Notes under the pieces: generated by a model
Databases searched by the model: none
What the model saw: the letters and a program-made list of their open reading frames with translations, nothing else
Told to the model about the DNA's origin: nothing
Shown here: piece after piece, positions 54,123 to 62,113 of the stretch
Position numbering within the stretch: position 1 is the stretch's first letter
Layout: each line of letters opens with the position of its first letter
Translations under genes and position numbers: made by a program
Assembly (NCBI RefSeq): GCF_002946835.1
Contig: NZ_CP026652.1
Location: forward strand, 8,370,001-8,434,000
Direction of reading: 5' to 3'
Length of the DNA: 64,000 bases
Source of the DNA: Streptomyces dengpaensis
Lineage (GTDB): Bacteria > Actinomycetota > Actinomycetes > Streptomycetales > Streptomycetaceae

Positions 54123-54977
54123 ATGACCACCTCCCCGTCCTCGTCTGCCCAGGCGGCGCGCGAAGTCGTCGCGCTCCGGCTGCGAGACCTCCGCAAGAAC
54201 GCTGGGCTGACGGTCGTCGAGCTGGCCGGCCGGTGCGGCTGGCACCACTCCAAGACGTCCCGGATCGAGAACGCCGTCACTGCCCCCTCGGCCAACGACA
54301 TACGAGCCTGGGCCACCGCCTGCGATGCGGCCGAGCAGGCGCAAGACCTGGTCACCCAGTCCCTGAACGCCGAGTCGATGTACAGCGAGTGGCGTCACCA
54401 AGTGCGCCGAGGGATGAAGCAACTGCAGGACAGTGTCGTGCAGTTCTTCCACGACACGCGGCTGTTCCGGATCTACTCGTCGACGATGGTCCCGGGCCTG
54501 CTGCAGACCGAGGGATACGCGGCCGCGCTGCTCAGCAACATCGCCGACTTCCGCGGCATCCCCTCCAACGATGGCGCCGGAGCCGCGGCCGCGCGGGTCG
54601 AACGCTCCCGCATCATCCACGAACCGGGGCACCGCTTTGTGATGCTCATCGAGGAAGCGGTCCTGTACTCCCAGATGGGTGACGAGGACGCGATGGCTGC
54701 CCAGCTCGGCTACCTGCTCGCCGCTGGAGCCCTCCCGCAGGTGTCGCTGGGCATCATCCCCATGGCCACGCGCGAGCGCCTGCAGTGGCCCATCGAGACG
54801 TTCCATGTGTACGACGACACCCTCGTGTCGGTGGAGTTCCTGTCGGCGGAAGTGAACATCACGCAGCCCTCGGAGATCGTGCTGTACCTGAAGGCCTTCG
54901 AGCAGTTGCATGGCATGGCCGTGTACGGCGCAGGCGCGCGCGCCCTGATTGTGAAGGCCATCGACGCGCTGCGCTGA
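54123..54977 (+). CDS. XRE-family regulator with DUF5753 domain
   Basis: A 284-residue WhiJ-type regulator. The N-terminal HTH (LRDLRKNAGLTVVELAGRCGWHHSKTSRIENAVTAPSANDIRAW, ~20-65) is followed by the DUF5753 ligand/partner domain (SSTMVPGLLQTEGYAAALL, RHRFVMLIEEAVLY-like, LGIIPMATRERLQWPIETFHVYDD, VEFLSAEVNITQPSEIVLYLKAFEQL). ATG 54123 is in the short gap after DUF6879. A strong terminator follows. A likely target is the TGTGCA-containing region at 53198-53327. Confidence 0.93.
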   Translation: MTTSPSSSAQAAREVVALRLRDLRKNAGLTVVELAGRCGWHHSKTSRIENAVTAPSANDIRAWATACDAAEQAQDLVTQSLNAESMYSEWRHQVRRGMKQLQDSVVQFFHDTRLFRIYSSTMVPGLLQTEGYAAALLSNIADFRGIPSNDGAGAAAARVERSRIIHEPGHRFVMLIEEAVLYSQMGDEDAMAAQLGYLLAAGALPQVSLGIIPMATRERLQWPIETFHVYDDTLVSVEFLSAEVNITQPSEIVLYLKAFEQLHGMAVYGAGARALIVKAIDALR

Positions 54978-54994
54978 CCCCGGATACGACGAAG

Positions 54995-55032
54995 CGCCCC
55001 CTGCACGGCTCATGTGGACCGTGCAAGGGGCG
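54995..55032 (+). terminator. Intrinsic terminator
   Basis: 14-bp arms with one mismatch (CGCCCCCTGCACGG / CCGTGCAAGGGGCG) about 18 bp after the XRE-DUF5753 stop. Confidence 0.85.
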
Positions 55033-55130
55033 TCTTCACGCGTACTCGCGGCGGGAGGGGTCGCGAGGCCTGCAGTGCTGGATTGACGGACTTCCGGCGG
55101 CGCCGGGAGGGAGCCACCCTCTCAGGTAAC

Positions 55131-55283
55131 CGATTTTCGCGGCGCTGCCTCACCCTGAAAGTTGCAGGTCAGGGCCTGGTCGGCGGGTCGCTGAACGTGA
55201 CGAGGATGCCGTCCAGCCTGATGGTCACCGTCCGGCCCGGGGTGCTCAGGAGCCGTGCGTAGGCCTCCATGTCCTCGTCGTAG
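55131..55283. repeat. 150-bp direct repeat, copy 2
   Basis: Copy of 41131-41283. It carries the last ~38 codons of the hypothetical gene and is fused directly to an N-terminally truncated nuclease-like gene, so it marks a recombination joint. Confidence 0.85.
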
Positions 55284-56005
55284 CACTCGGCTTCGCGTTC
55301 GACACCCTGGAGACCCGCTACCGCCCGCCCCGGGGACCCGAGTTGCATCAGCCGGCCTCGTTCGCCGGCAAGGCTGCCGACGAGTTGCTGTCCTGGCTGG
55401 GCTTCGACGACGTGCAGGGCAACGCCCACCGCATCGTCACCAGCAGCAGCCCCGAGTCCCGGCCGGGCTACATCCTCACCCGCAGCGCGGACGTCCACGG
55501 GCGCTGCGTGGCCTTCGCCGGCCGCGGCAGTGACGCTCCGGGCGGCAGCGGCACGTTCATCAACGTCACCACGGACCATCTGCGCCAGACGGCCAATCAT
55601 CACCAGCTCGCCGAGGGGCTGGCCTACCCCACCTTCTACCGCAAGCTCTTCGTCGACCTGCGCGAGGAGATGACCGCGGCGGCGCAGCAGGCCCAGCAGG
55701 CCGGCACGGGGTTGTGGCCCAAGGACCAGACGCAGAGCGGGGCGAAGGTGGAGGGGATGTCCACCCTGACCGACGCCGCGGTGCTGCTTCCCAAGCTGTT
55801 CCGCCGGCTGGCGGACTATCTACAGCTCAACGACGGCGATCCCTCACTGGACGGCTTCCACGACTACCTGGAGCAGCGGGAGGACCGGCTGTTCATCCTC
55901 TCCACCGGGCAGTGGACGGGATTCGACACCGTCGTCAATGTCACGAACGGCAACACCGTTCGACTCACCGACGCACCGGAGGACCTCGTCTTCGACGAGA
56001 AGTAA
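55284..56005 (+). pseudogene. Staphylococcal nuclease-like (thermonuclease) gene, N-terminally truncated
   Basis: Open frame from the repeat joint: FDTLETRYRPPRGPELHQPASFAGKAADELLSWLGF, RPGYILTRSADVHGRCVAFAGRG, VTTDHLRQTANHHQLAEGLAYPTFYRKLFVDLREEMTAAAQQAQQAGTGLWPKD. The IDALETHF-like lead and the Y-G-R-P-V-A segment are those of actinobacterial SNase-fold proteins with a C-terminal extension. The first beta strands are missing, replaced by the repeat. The only in-frame start left is a TTG at 55343, so a working product is unlikely. Confidence 0.7.
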
Positions 56006-56170
56006 CCCCTCCACGCTGCCGTGACCGACGCCCCACTCGGGCTGGCCCGTTCTGACGGTGATCAGCTCCAGTTCGGCGAAGACCCGTGCCGCTCCCCGGT
56101 ATGGCACCGGGCGGCCGATGAACGTGTCCAGGAGGATGCGGTCGCCGACTGGCCGGTGGCGTGGGCGCCG

Positions 56171-56197
56171 GGGGGGCAGCACGCTGCGCTGCCCCCC
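56171..56197. terminator. GC-rich terminator hairpin
   Basis: Perfect 10-bp arms GGGGGGCAGC/GCTGCCCCCC between the nuclease remnant and the convergent membrane-protein gene. The flanking 56006-56271 contains no supported gene. Confidence 0.7.
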
Positions 56198-56271
56198 GGG
56201 CTCGGTGCCGTCTAGGAGCCGGCCGGGGTGATTTCCGGCATGTCGTGACACTGGGGATCCTCCCAACGCCG

Positions 56272-57144
56272 TCAGCCGGCCGACGGCACGTGCCGCGGGC
56301 GGCCGCTGTGAACGTCGGGCAGGGCCAGCAGCCCGAAGGCGCGGTGGGCCACACCTGTCCCACGCCGGACGACGGCCACGGAGATGAGGGCCGCCGCGGC
56401 GGGCACGCCGAGCCACCAGTCCAGCAGATGGATCAGAACACTTGAGGCTACGGCGCTGCCGAGCGCCACTGCGAAGACGGCACCCAGCACCGCGAGCACG
56501 ATGCGGACGTGCCCGGGTGCCGCACCGCTGCCCGGCTCACGCTCGCCCGACCCGAGCCAGTAGACCATCGCTGCCAGCATCACGGGTACGAGGACAGCTC
56601 CCATCCCGTACAGCGTCAGCGCGACCGGCGAAGACAGCCAGTCGCCGACGCGCGACAGGACCTGCCCGAAGCCCGGGTGCTCCGGCCAGGCCGCGAAGGT
56701 CTTCCGGTCGGCCGAGAAGAACCGCTGGTACCCGCGCCCGTCCCACCCGTGGACCAGGATGAAGAACATCCCGAGGTAGCCCACTCCGGCCTGGAGGAAG
56801 GCGGCGTACACGCGGCCGGCCGCGATCAGCCGCGCAGCGACCCAGTATCCGAGCAGGCCCTGGCTCACGTTGGTTGCGGCGAACAGGGCAACCAGCCAGG
56901 CGGGCAGCGCTTCGTGCCCACGCGCCACCTGCATCGTCTCCCAGTCCGGGAAGCCCCAGAGCAGCCATACGCCGCTGGGCGCGAACAGCACCGAGCAGTA
57001 CAGGACGGTGCCCATCAGGTACGGGTCCGACCACCGAAGGACGCGGCGGCGGGGCGAGCCGGGCCTGCTGGCGAGCCGGTACGCGGCGGCGGTCGCGAAG
57101 CTTGCGCCGATGCCGTACGACCAGAAGACGTCGACCTGGACCAT
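56272..57144 (-). CDS. Integral membrane protein, TetR-controlled
   Basis: A 290-residue protein with about seven hydrophobic segments (FWSYGIGASFATAAAYRLA, YLMGTVLYCSVLFAPSGVWLLWG, AWLVALFAATNVSQGLLGYWVA, AAFLQAGVGYLGMFFILVHG, VALTLYGMGAVLVPVMLAAMVYW, IVLAVLGAVFAVALGSAVASSVLIHLLDWW, PAAAALISVAVVRR). The family is not recognised. ATG 57144 follows GGAGA. An operator-like dyad at 57160-57177 sits directly upstream and the TetR gene is 77 bp upstream on the same strand, so it is very probably the repressor's target. Confidence 0.8.
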   Translation of the reverse strand: MVQVDVFWSYGIGASFATAAAYRLASRPGSPRRRVLRWSDPYLMGTVLYCSVLFAPSGVWLLWGFPDWETMQVARGHEALPAWLVALFAATNVSQGLLGYWVAARLIAAGRVYAAFLQAGVGYLGMFFILVHGWDGRGYQRFFSADRKTFAAWPEHPGFGQVLSRVGDWLSSPVALTLYGMGAVLVPVMLAAMVYWLGSGEREPGSGAAPGHVRIVLAVLGAVFAVALGSAVASSVLIHLLDWWLGVPAAAALISVAVVRRGTGVAHRAFGLLALPDVHSGRPRHVPSAG

Positions 57145-57159
57145 CGTGCTCTCCTTTCC

Positions 57160-57177
57160 GGAATGACACGTCATTCC
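57160..57177. promoter_or_regulatory. TetR operator, downstream copy
   Basis: GGAATGAC-AC-GTCATTCC, 8-bp arms, 15 bp upstream of the membrane-protein start. Same arms as the site at 57852-57869. Confidence 0.82.
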
Positions 57178-57221
57178 GCTTCGAAGGCAGGGAAAATGAA
57201 CGGTCCTTGCGGGCCTGCGGC

Positions 57222-57824
57222 TCAGGAGGAGCCGAGGCCGTCGAACATGAGGGTTTCCACCGTGTGGATCCACGGCTGACGCATGCCGGCCGGGTCCTGC
57301 ACGTGCAGCAGGCGTACGGTTCCGGTCACGATCATCCCGTTCACCGCGAGCCCGACCACATGAGCGTCCAGATCGCGACGCAGAAAGCCACGGTCCTGGC
57401 CGTTGCGGATGAACGCGGCGGTGTACGCGGCTGCCGCCTCCATGGCCTGGCCCGCGAGGTCGGGCTCGGCGCGGTCGATGGCTATCGCGTCGTAGAACAG
57501 AATGCGGCCCAACTCCGGTTCCGCCAGGACGAGCTCGAACAACTTGTGGCCGATCCGCCTGACCTGCTCCCGGTACTGCGACAGGGTCTGCGAGGAGCTG
57601 GGGTCTTCGTCGGACAGCGCGTCCGTTATCCGGCCGAGCGCCCGCGACACCACGCTCCGCGCGATGTCCTCCTTGTTCTTGAAGTAACGGTAGAACGTGC
57701 CGTGTCCGGCGCCGAGCTCCCGCGCGATGTCGGAGATACCGGTCGCGTGGTAGCCGCGTTCGGCGAATACCTTTCCCGCGGCGCGCAGGATCGCGTCCCG
57801 CTTGTCGACCACACCTGCGGGCAC
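57222..57824 (-). CDS. TetR/AcrR-family repressor
   Basis: A 200-residue repressor with N-terminal HTH KRDAILRAAGKVFAERGYHATGISDIARELGAGHGTFYRYFKNKEDIARSVV and an all-helical ligand domain (FELVLAEPELGRILFYDAIAIDRAEPDLAGQAMEAAAAYTAAFIRNG). GTG 57824 is used; the palindrome 57852-57869 lies just upstream for autoregulation and a second copy precedes the membrane gene. The ligand is unknown; the family's targets are usually efflux or lipid-metabolism genes. Confidence 0.92.
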   Translation of the reverse strand: MPAGVVDKRDAILRAAGKVFAERGYHATGISDIARELGAGHGTFYRYFKNKEDIARSVVSRALGRITDALSDEDPSSSQTLSQYREQVRRIGHKLFELVLAEPELGRILFYDAIAIDRAEPDLAGQAMEAAAAYTAAFIRNGQDRGFLRRDLDAHVVGLAVNGMIVTGTVRLLHVQDPAGMRQPWIHTVETLMFDGLGSS

Positions 57825-57851
57825 GGAGTTCCCCTCACGTCAGCGGAACGC

Positions 57852-57869
57852 GGAATGACGTGTCATTCT
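57852..57869. promoter_or_regulatory. TetR operator, autoregulatory copy
   Basis: GGAATGAC-GT-GTCATTCT, nearly identical to the dyad at 57160-57177, 28 bp upstream of the TetR start. Confidence 0.82.
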
Positions 57870-57935
57870 CGAACTGGCCACCGGCCACCGTCAAGAGACC
57901 CGACTCCGTCCGCTGGGCGAGGAAACCGAAGCAGA

Positions 57936-58106
57936 CGGCGTGATAGGGCCTTTTCCCATACCGGAGGGCACGCGTGTGGCCTGGTGGTAGTACATCCGCC
58001 AGCCCGCGGCTCCGTCCCCCTTGCGCCAGATCGAACTGTGCCTGGTCCTGCACTCGCCGAGCATGGTCTCGAACGTCAGATGCACCAGACCCGGCGCGAG
58101 CAGCAC
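57936..58106 (-). pseudogene. DUF4440/NTF2-like protein C-terminal fragment
   Basis: Minus strand reads LLAPGLVHLTFETMLGECRT and RHSSIWRKGDGAAGWRMYYHQATRVP, the end of a SnoaL/DUF4440-type cone-fold protein (S-S-x-W ... W-R-x-x-Y-H-Q). It is fused at its start to a methyltransferase piece in another frame. Confidence 0.6.
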
Positions 58107-58474
58107 GCCCGAGAGCTTATGATCGCGAAGTCGAATGCCGCGTCGTACGTGCCGTCCTCGGCGCCGAACGCGGTCTTCGGATCAGTGGCGTCGCCCACCT
58201 TCAGTCGCACCTGGCCCGTCCGGTCCGACAGCCGGCGCCGGGCCTTGGTCACCATCGTCGGGTCCAGGTCGAGCGCGTCGACCTTCGCGGCGCGGAAGCG
58301 GTCGACGATCATCCGCGTGCCGTAGCCGGATCCGCAGCCGATCTCCACTGCACGGCTGTCGGGCGGCAGCGGCCCGCCGGCCAAGCGCAGGAGGGCCGGA
58401 ACCTCGTAGAAGCGTTGGAGTGCCCGGCGGGCGGCGCTGTTGACCGCCGCTCTCTCGATCCGGTTCATCAACAT
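58107..58474 (-). pseudogene. Class I SAM methyltransferase, 3' truncated
   Basis: VMLMNRIERAAVNSAARRALQRFYEVPALLRLAGGPLP then AVEIGCGSGYGTRMIVDRFRAAKVDALDLDPTMVTKAR (motif I) and DAAFDFAII, where similarity ends. The C-terminal half is replaced by a DUF4440 fragment, so the enzyme is incomplete. Start ATG near 58474. Confidence 0.7.
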
Positions 58475-58499
58475 GACACGACCCCCATAGATGTCATCG

Positions 58500-58861
58500 A
58501 GTGGTAGCGCGGCCACCTCTTGCGGGGCGCCGTCGGCCGCGGTGGCCCTGTTCAGCTCCCTGGGCGACCCGGCCGGCTGGCGATCCTGCGCCGCCTCGCG
58601 GAGGGTGAGGCCCGGGTCACGGACCTGGTCAGCGGTGTGGGGCTGGCGCAGTCGACCGTCTCGGCACACCTGTCCTGCCTACGTGACTGCGGGCTGATCA
58701 CCTCCCGGCCGCAGGGCCGGGCCTCTCTGTACTCGCTCGCCCGCCCCGAGCTGCTGGACCTGCTCGCTGCCGCCGAGCAGTTGCTCGCCGCGACCGGCGA
58801 GGCCGTCGACCTATGCCCCACCTACGGCACCCACCCCGCCCCCGAGGAGCCCGCCCGATGA
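58500..58861 (+). pseudogene. ArsR/SmtB-family metal-responsive regulator, frameshifted
   Basis: VALFSSLGDPA in one frame, then (one base lost near 58571) LAILRRLAEGEARVTDLVSGVGLAQSTVSAHLSCLRDCGLITSRPQGRASLYSLARPELLDLLAAAEQLLA in the next: a winged-helix ArsR repressor of the CmtR type with cysteines in the recognition helix (SCLRDCGL) and near the end. No clear start remains. Its stop overlaps the CDF exporter ATG, so it was the operon's regulator. Confidence 0.8.
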
Positions 58862-59559
58862 GCACCGCCCCCGCCGCCACGCCCGACGTGACCAGCCCGG
58901 CCGCGCACCGCGCGGTGCGCTACGCGAAGTTCACCATCGGCTACAACGTCATCGAGGGCATCATCGCCGTCGCCGCCGGCACGGTGGCCGGGGCGGTCTC
59001 GCTGATCGGCTTCGGCATCGACTCCGGGATCGAGGTCGCCGCCGCCGTGGTCGTCCTCGTACGGCTGCTGGCGGAGATCAAGGGCGGCGAGCCGGACGAG
59101 GCCAAGGAACGCCGGGCGCTAAAGTTCATCGCCGTCACGTTCTTCGCGCTCGCCGCCTACGTCACCGTCGAAGGCGTCCGCGACCTGATCGGCGGGGAGA
59201 AGCCCGACACCTCCCTCGTCGGCATCGCCCTGACCGGCCTGTCTATCGTGATCATGCCGTGGCTGGCCCATGCCAAGCGCAAGGCCGGGCAGGAGATGAA
59301 CTCCCGTCTGGTCGTCGCCGATGCCGTTGAGACCAAGCTGTGCGCCTGGCTGAGCGTGTCGACCTTTGTCGGCCTGCTCGCGTTCGCCGCGTTCGGCTGG
59401 ACCTGGCTGGACCCGGTCGCCGGATTCGTCATTGCCGCCTTCGCGGTCATGGAGGGCAAGGAAGCCTGGGAAGGTGAACTCGTCTGCGACGACGGCTGCG
59501 AAGACGACAAGCCCGCCGAGTCCGGCGAGGCGGCCTCCTGCTCGGACGGCTGCAAGTGA
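58858..59559 (+). CDS. Cation diffusion facilitator-like heavy-metal exporter
   Basis: A 233-residue membrane transporter of the CDF type with about six helices. KFTIGYNVIEGIIAVAAGTVAGAVSLIGFGIDSGIEVAAAVVVLVRLL contains the conserved D of the metal site (GIDSGIE), and LVVADAVETKLCAWLSVSTFVGLLAF the second-site DxxxT. The C terminus is cysteine-rich: LVCDDGCEDDKPAESGEAASCSDGCK. ATG 58858 overlaps the ArsR stop. This is the only intact member of a decayed ArsR-CDF-lspA block. Metal not assignable (Zn, Cd or similar). Confidence 0.9.
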   Translation: MSTAPAATPDVTSPAAHRAVRYAKFTIGYNVIEGIIAVAAGTVAGAVSLIGFGIDSGIEVAAAVVVLVRLLAEIKGGEPDEAKERRALKFIAVTFFALAAYVTVEGVRDLIGGEKPDTSLVGIALTGLSIVIMPWLAHAKRKAGQEMNSRLVVADAVETKLCAWLSVSTFVGLLAFAAFGWTWLDPVAGFVIAAFAVMEGKEAWEGELVCDDGCEDDKPAESGEAASCSDGCK

Positions 59560-59925
59560 CCGCCTCCATCAGCGAGTCAGCAGCTCGGTCCGGCGCCCTC
59601 AGGCGCCGGACCGAGCTGCTGACTCTGGCCGCCGTCCTCGCCGGGACGGACCTGGCCATCAAGGCATGGGCCGAGCAGGCCCTGCCCGGCGCCCCGGTCG
59701 AAGGCGGCCCACTCGACGTCCAGCTCGCCTTCAACCCCGGCGTCGCGTTCTCCTTTGCCGCCGACGCGCCCGTCTGGACCATGCTCGCCGTTACCGGTTT
59801 GATCGCCGCCGTCGCGATCGCGCTGTGGCGGCCGCCGCCCGTGGGGCACCGCACTCGCCGCCATCCTCGGCGGCGCGGCCGCCAACCTCGCCGACCGGCC
59901 CGCGACGGCCAGTCGCCCGACGTGA
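59556..59925 (+). pseudogene. Signal peptidase II (lspA) homologue, truncated and frameshifted
   Basis: GTG 59556 overlaps the CDF stop. VLAGTDLAIKAWAEQALPG and LQLAFNPGVAFSFAAD-type sequences match lipoprotein signal peptidase, then a frame slip near 59845 leads to TALAAILGGAAANLADRP with the first catalytic Asp motif, followed at once by a stop. The last helix with the second catalytic Asp is missing. lspA copies often accompany metal resistance operons on actinobacterial plasmids. Confidence 0.82.
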
Positions 59926-59958
59926 GCAGTCGTATTCGGGCGGCGGGTCTAGTCGGCG

Positions 59959-60230
59959 TCACACTGAAGTCGTGAGGTTGCGGCAGATGTCGCCTTCGGT
60001 ACACGTGGCCGGGTCGGTTTGGGTCGCACGACGGGCGAGTCCGCGCAGCGCCGCACGGGCCGCGACGAGCTCGGCCATGCGGCGGTCGATTTCGGCAAGG
60101 TGTGCGTTGATCAGCTCGGTGACATGCCCGCAGGGGCCTGGCCGTCGTCGCGCAGTTCCAGGACCGAGCGGATCTCGGCGAGGCTGAGGCCGGCGCCCTG
60201 GGCGTCGCGTCCTCGGCGATGTCCGGCCTC
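59959..60230 (-). pseudogene. MerR-family metal regulator, C-terminal remnant
   Basis: Minus strand: AQGAGLSLAEIRSVLELRDDGQAP, frame slip near 60130, then HVTELINAHLAEIDRRMAELVAARAALRGLARRATQTDPATCTEGDIC to a stop at 59959. This is the dimerisation helix and cysteine-bearing C terminus of a metal-sensing MerR; the DNA-binding N terminus is lost. Confidence 0.78.
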
Positions 60231-60769
60231 AGGCGGCGATGACGCTCGGAAGGGCTCGCAGGGTGAAGCCGATCCGGGCGATGCTGATCACGGCCGCTAG
60301 GACCAGCGGCCAGGTGACCGCCGGGGCCGCCAGTGCGGCGCCGACGAGGACGGCCGCGTCGAGGACCACCAGGCCGACACCTCCCGTGATGACGGCTGTC
60401 CGCGTCCTGGCGTAGTTGGTACGGCCTACGGCGGCGGTGAACAGCGCGGCGACAACGGCGCACAGGAGTACGCCGAGTGCCAGCCGGGCCGGGACAGCGA
60501 TCGGCCAGGTCCAGGCGCGGCCGGTGATCAGCACGACGGCCCAGGACGCGGCGGCCACAGGCCCTGTGGCGAGGAGCGTCCGCGCCGTGCGGCACCCGGG
60601 CGACTGAAGGGTGAAGGCAGTGACGACCTCGGTCACGCCACCGAATTCGGCGAGCGCGGCGCGGGCGGCAGTCCGAGAGTCGCCGCTGATGCCCAAGTGG
60701 CGGCACGTCGGCGGGCAGGCAGCGGCCCAGCCGGGCGAGGTAGTCGTCGATCAGCGGGTGGCCGGACAC
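60229..60769 (-). pseudogene. HAAS/permease-prefix membrane protein, frameshifted
   Basis: GTG 60769 overlaps the PadR stop region: SGHPLIDDYLARLGRCLPADV, then (frame slip/deletion near 60697) ISGDSRTAARAALAEFGGVTEVVTAFTLQ and four hydrophobic segments (TGPVAAASWAVVLITG, ARLALGVLLCAVVAALFTAAV, TAVITGGVGLVVLDAAVLVGAAL, VTWPLVLAAVISIARIGFTLRAL). Such proteins are regularly paired with PadR regulators; the N-terminal cytoplasmic domain is damaged here. Confidence 0.7.
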
Positions 60770-61092
60770 GGCGGGGGCTCCAGCAGCGCGGTGACGGTCG
60801 CGGCGAACTCCCGCCACGTGGCGCGTTCGGTGTGCAGGCTCTTCTGGCCGGCCTCGGTGAGGGAGTAGGTGCGGCGGCGGCGACCGTCGACGACCAACCA
60901 CACACCGCCGATCAGTCCGGCATCCTCAAGACGGTGCAGAGCCGGGTAGACCGTGCCGGTGGGCAGGTCGAACCTCCCGCCACTGCCCTCCCTCAGTGCC
61001 TCGATCACGGCATAACCATGCCGCGGCCCCGCCTCCAGCGTGGCGAGAAGCAGGGGGTCGAGATGGCCCTTGAGGAGCTGCGCCTCCTTCAT
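60751..61092 (-). CDS. PadR-family transcriptional regulator
   Basis: A 113-residue regulator. MKEAQLLKGHLDPLLLATLEAGPRHGYAVIEALREGSGGRFDLPTGTVYPALHRLEDAGLIGGVW is the PadR winged helix, and GRRRRTYSLTEAGQKSL the wing. ATG 61092 has a short upstream region with the perfect dyad GTAGCA-A-TGCTAC three bases away. It is transcribed with the membrane protein that follows. Probably autoregulated. Confidence 0.93.
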   Translation of the reverse strand: MKEAQLLKGHLDPLLLATLEAGPRHGYAVIEALREGSGGRFDLPTGTVYPALHRLEDAGLIGGVWLVVDGRRRRTYSLTEAGQKSLHTERATWREFAATVTALLEPPPCPATR

Positions 61093-61094
61093 AG

Positions 61095-61107
61095 GTAGCA
61101 ATGCTAC
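61095..61107. promoter_or_regulatory. PadR operator-like dyad
   Basis: GTAGCA-A-TGCTAC immediately upstream of the PadR start, with related TATAGGTAG sequence to 61130. It would overlap the translation initiation or promoter region. Confidence 0.6.
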
Positions 61108-61149
61108 TCTTCGATGTATAGGTAGGTTGGCTACGCATGGGGGAGTGCG

Positions 61150-61617
61150 GTGCTGCTGCGGACCATCATCGTCATCCACATCGCGGCCGGGCTGACCGCG
61201 GTCACCGCCGGCGCGACGGCGATGCTTGCGCCGAAGCGTCCCGGCCGTCATCCGCGCAGCGGGCGCGCCTATCTCGGCGCGCTGGCCGTTCTCACCGCCT
61301 CGGCCGCGGTCGTCGCGACAGCTCGGCCACACACCGCTTACCTGCTGATCCTTGGCGCCCTCGCGTTCGCCTCGGCCGGGTACGGCTGGCGCGTCCGCCG
61401 CGTGCATCATCGGGGCTGGCGGTCGCGCCACATCACCGGCATGGCGCTCTCGTACGTCGCCATGTTGACCGCGTTCTACGTCGACAACGGCCCCCGACTG
61501 CCCCTGTGGAACCTGCTGCCCCCACTGACGTTCTGGTTCCTGCCCGCAGCCGTCGGCCTGCCCCTGCTGCTGCGAGCCCTGCGACGACACCACATGCCAC
61601 GCCGCTCCTCGGGGTGA
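61150..61617 (+). CDS. DUF2306-family membrane protein
   Basis: A 155-residue protein with four hydrophobic segments and conserved HIAAGLTAVTAGATAMLAPKRPGRHPRSGRAYLGAL and HITGMALSYVAMLTAFYVDNGPRLPLW blocks, typical of DUF2306 proteins. GTG 61150 has GGGGGAG a few bases upstream. It is divergent from PadR and may share its operator. Function unknown. Confidence 0.85.
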   Translation: MLLRTIIVIHIAAGLTAVTAGATAMLAPKRPGRHPRSGRAYLGALAVLTASAAVVATARPHTAYLLILGALAFASAGYGWRVRRVHHRGWRSRHITGMALSYVAMLTAFYVDNGPRLPLWNLLPPLTFWFLPAAVGLPLLLRALRRHHMPRRSSG

Positions 61618-61631
61618 GCAAGCGGCGGCGG

Positions 61632-62036
61632 TCAGTCGGCGGCGTTCTCGATGATGCGGCAGACCACTGCACCCTCGCCACGGTCGGCCGCCTGGTCGGC
61701 CTGGGCGCGGGCGTGCCGGAGGGTCGTACGGAGGGCTCGGAGGTCGGCGATGCGGCGGTCGATGTCGGCGAGGTGCTTGTCGAGCAGGTCGGTGACGAGG
61801 GCGCAGGGCTGTTCGCCACTGCGCTGGAGGTCGAGGATGCCCTTGATCTCCTTGAGGCTGAGGCCGAGGGCCTGGGCCTGGCGGATGAAGCCGAGGACGG
61901 GGACGGCGTCGTCGGTGTAGGTGCGGTAGCCGGCGGCGGTGCGCTCGGGTGGGTCGATGAGGCCGTTGGCCTCGTAGAGGCGGACGGCCTTGGGGCTCAG
62001 TCCGGTCTGGGCGGCGACGCGGCCGACGGTGAGCAT
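61632..62036 (-). CDS. MerR-family metal-responsive activator
   Basis: A 134-residue regulator: MLTVGRVAAQTGLSPKAVRLYEANGLIDPPERTAAGYRTYTDDAVPVLGFIRQAQALGLSLKEIKGIL is the MerR DNA-binding domain, followed by a long dimer helix. Cys78 (EQPCALV) sits where ZntR/MerR carry a metal-ligand cysteine and CueR has serine, and Cys126 (VVCRII) is in the C-terminal metal loop. It is divergent from the cyclodipeptide synthase; the dyad at 62078-62098 is its expected binding site. The metal is uncertain: the operator looks CueR-like but the cysteine at 78 favours a divalent ion. Confidence 0.93.
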   Translation of the reverse strand: MLTVGRVAAQTGLSPKAVRLYEANGLIDPPERTAAGYRTYTDDAVPVLGFIRQAQALGLSLKEIKGILDLQRSGEQPCALVTDLLDKHLADIDRRIADLRALRTTLRHARAQADQAADRGEGAVVCRIIENAAD

Positions 62037-62074
62037 GGTGGGGCTCCGTTCGTGCGAAGGGTTTCAGTGTGCGC

Positions 62075-62106
62075 TTGACCTTGCCCTATGGGCAAGGTTT
62101 TAGCGT
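62075..62106 (+). promoter_or_regulatory. MerR-type promoter with 20-bp spacer
   Basis: -35 TTGACC (62075-62080), perfect dyad ACCTTGCCC-TAT-GGGCAAGGT (62078-62098), -10 TAGCGT (62101-62106). The 20-bp spacer with a centred dyad is the hallmark of promoters untwisted by metal-bound MerR proteins. The ATG begins 7 bp after the -10, implying a leaderless transcript. Confidence 0.88.
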
Positions 62107-62113
62107 CCGGGGC

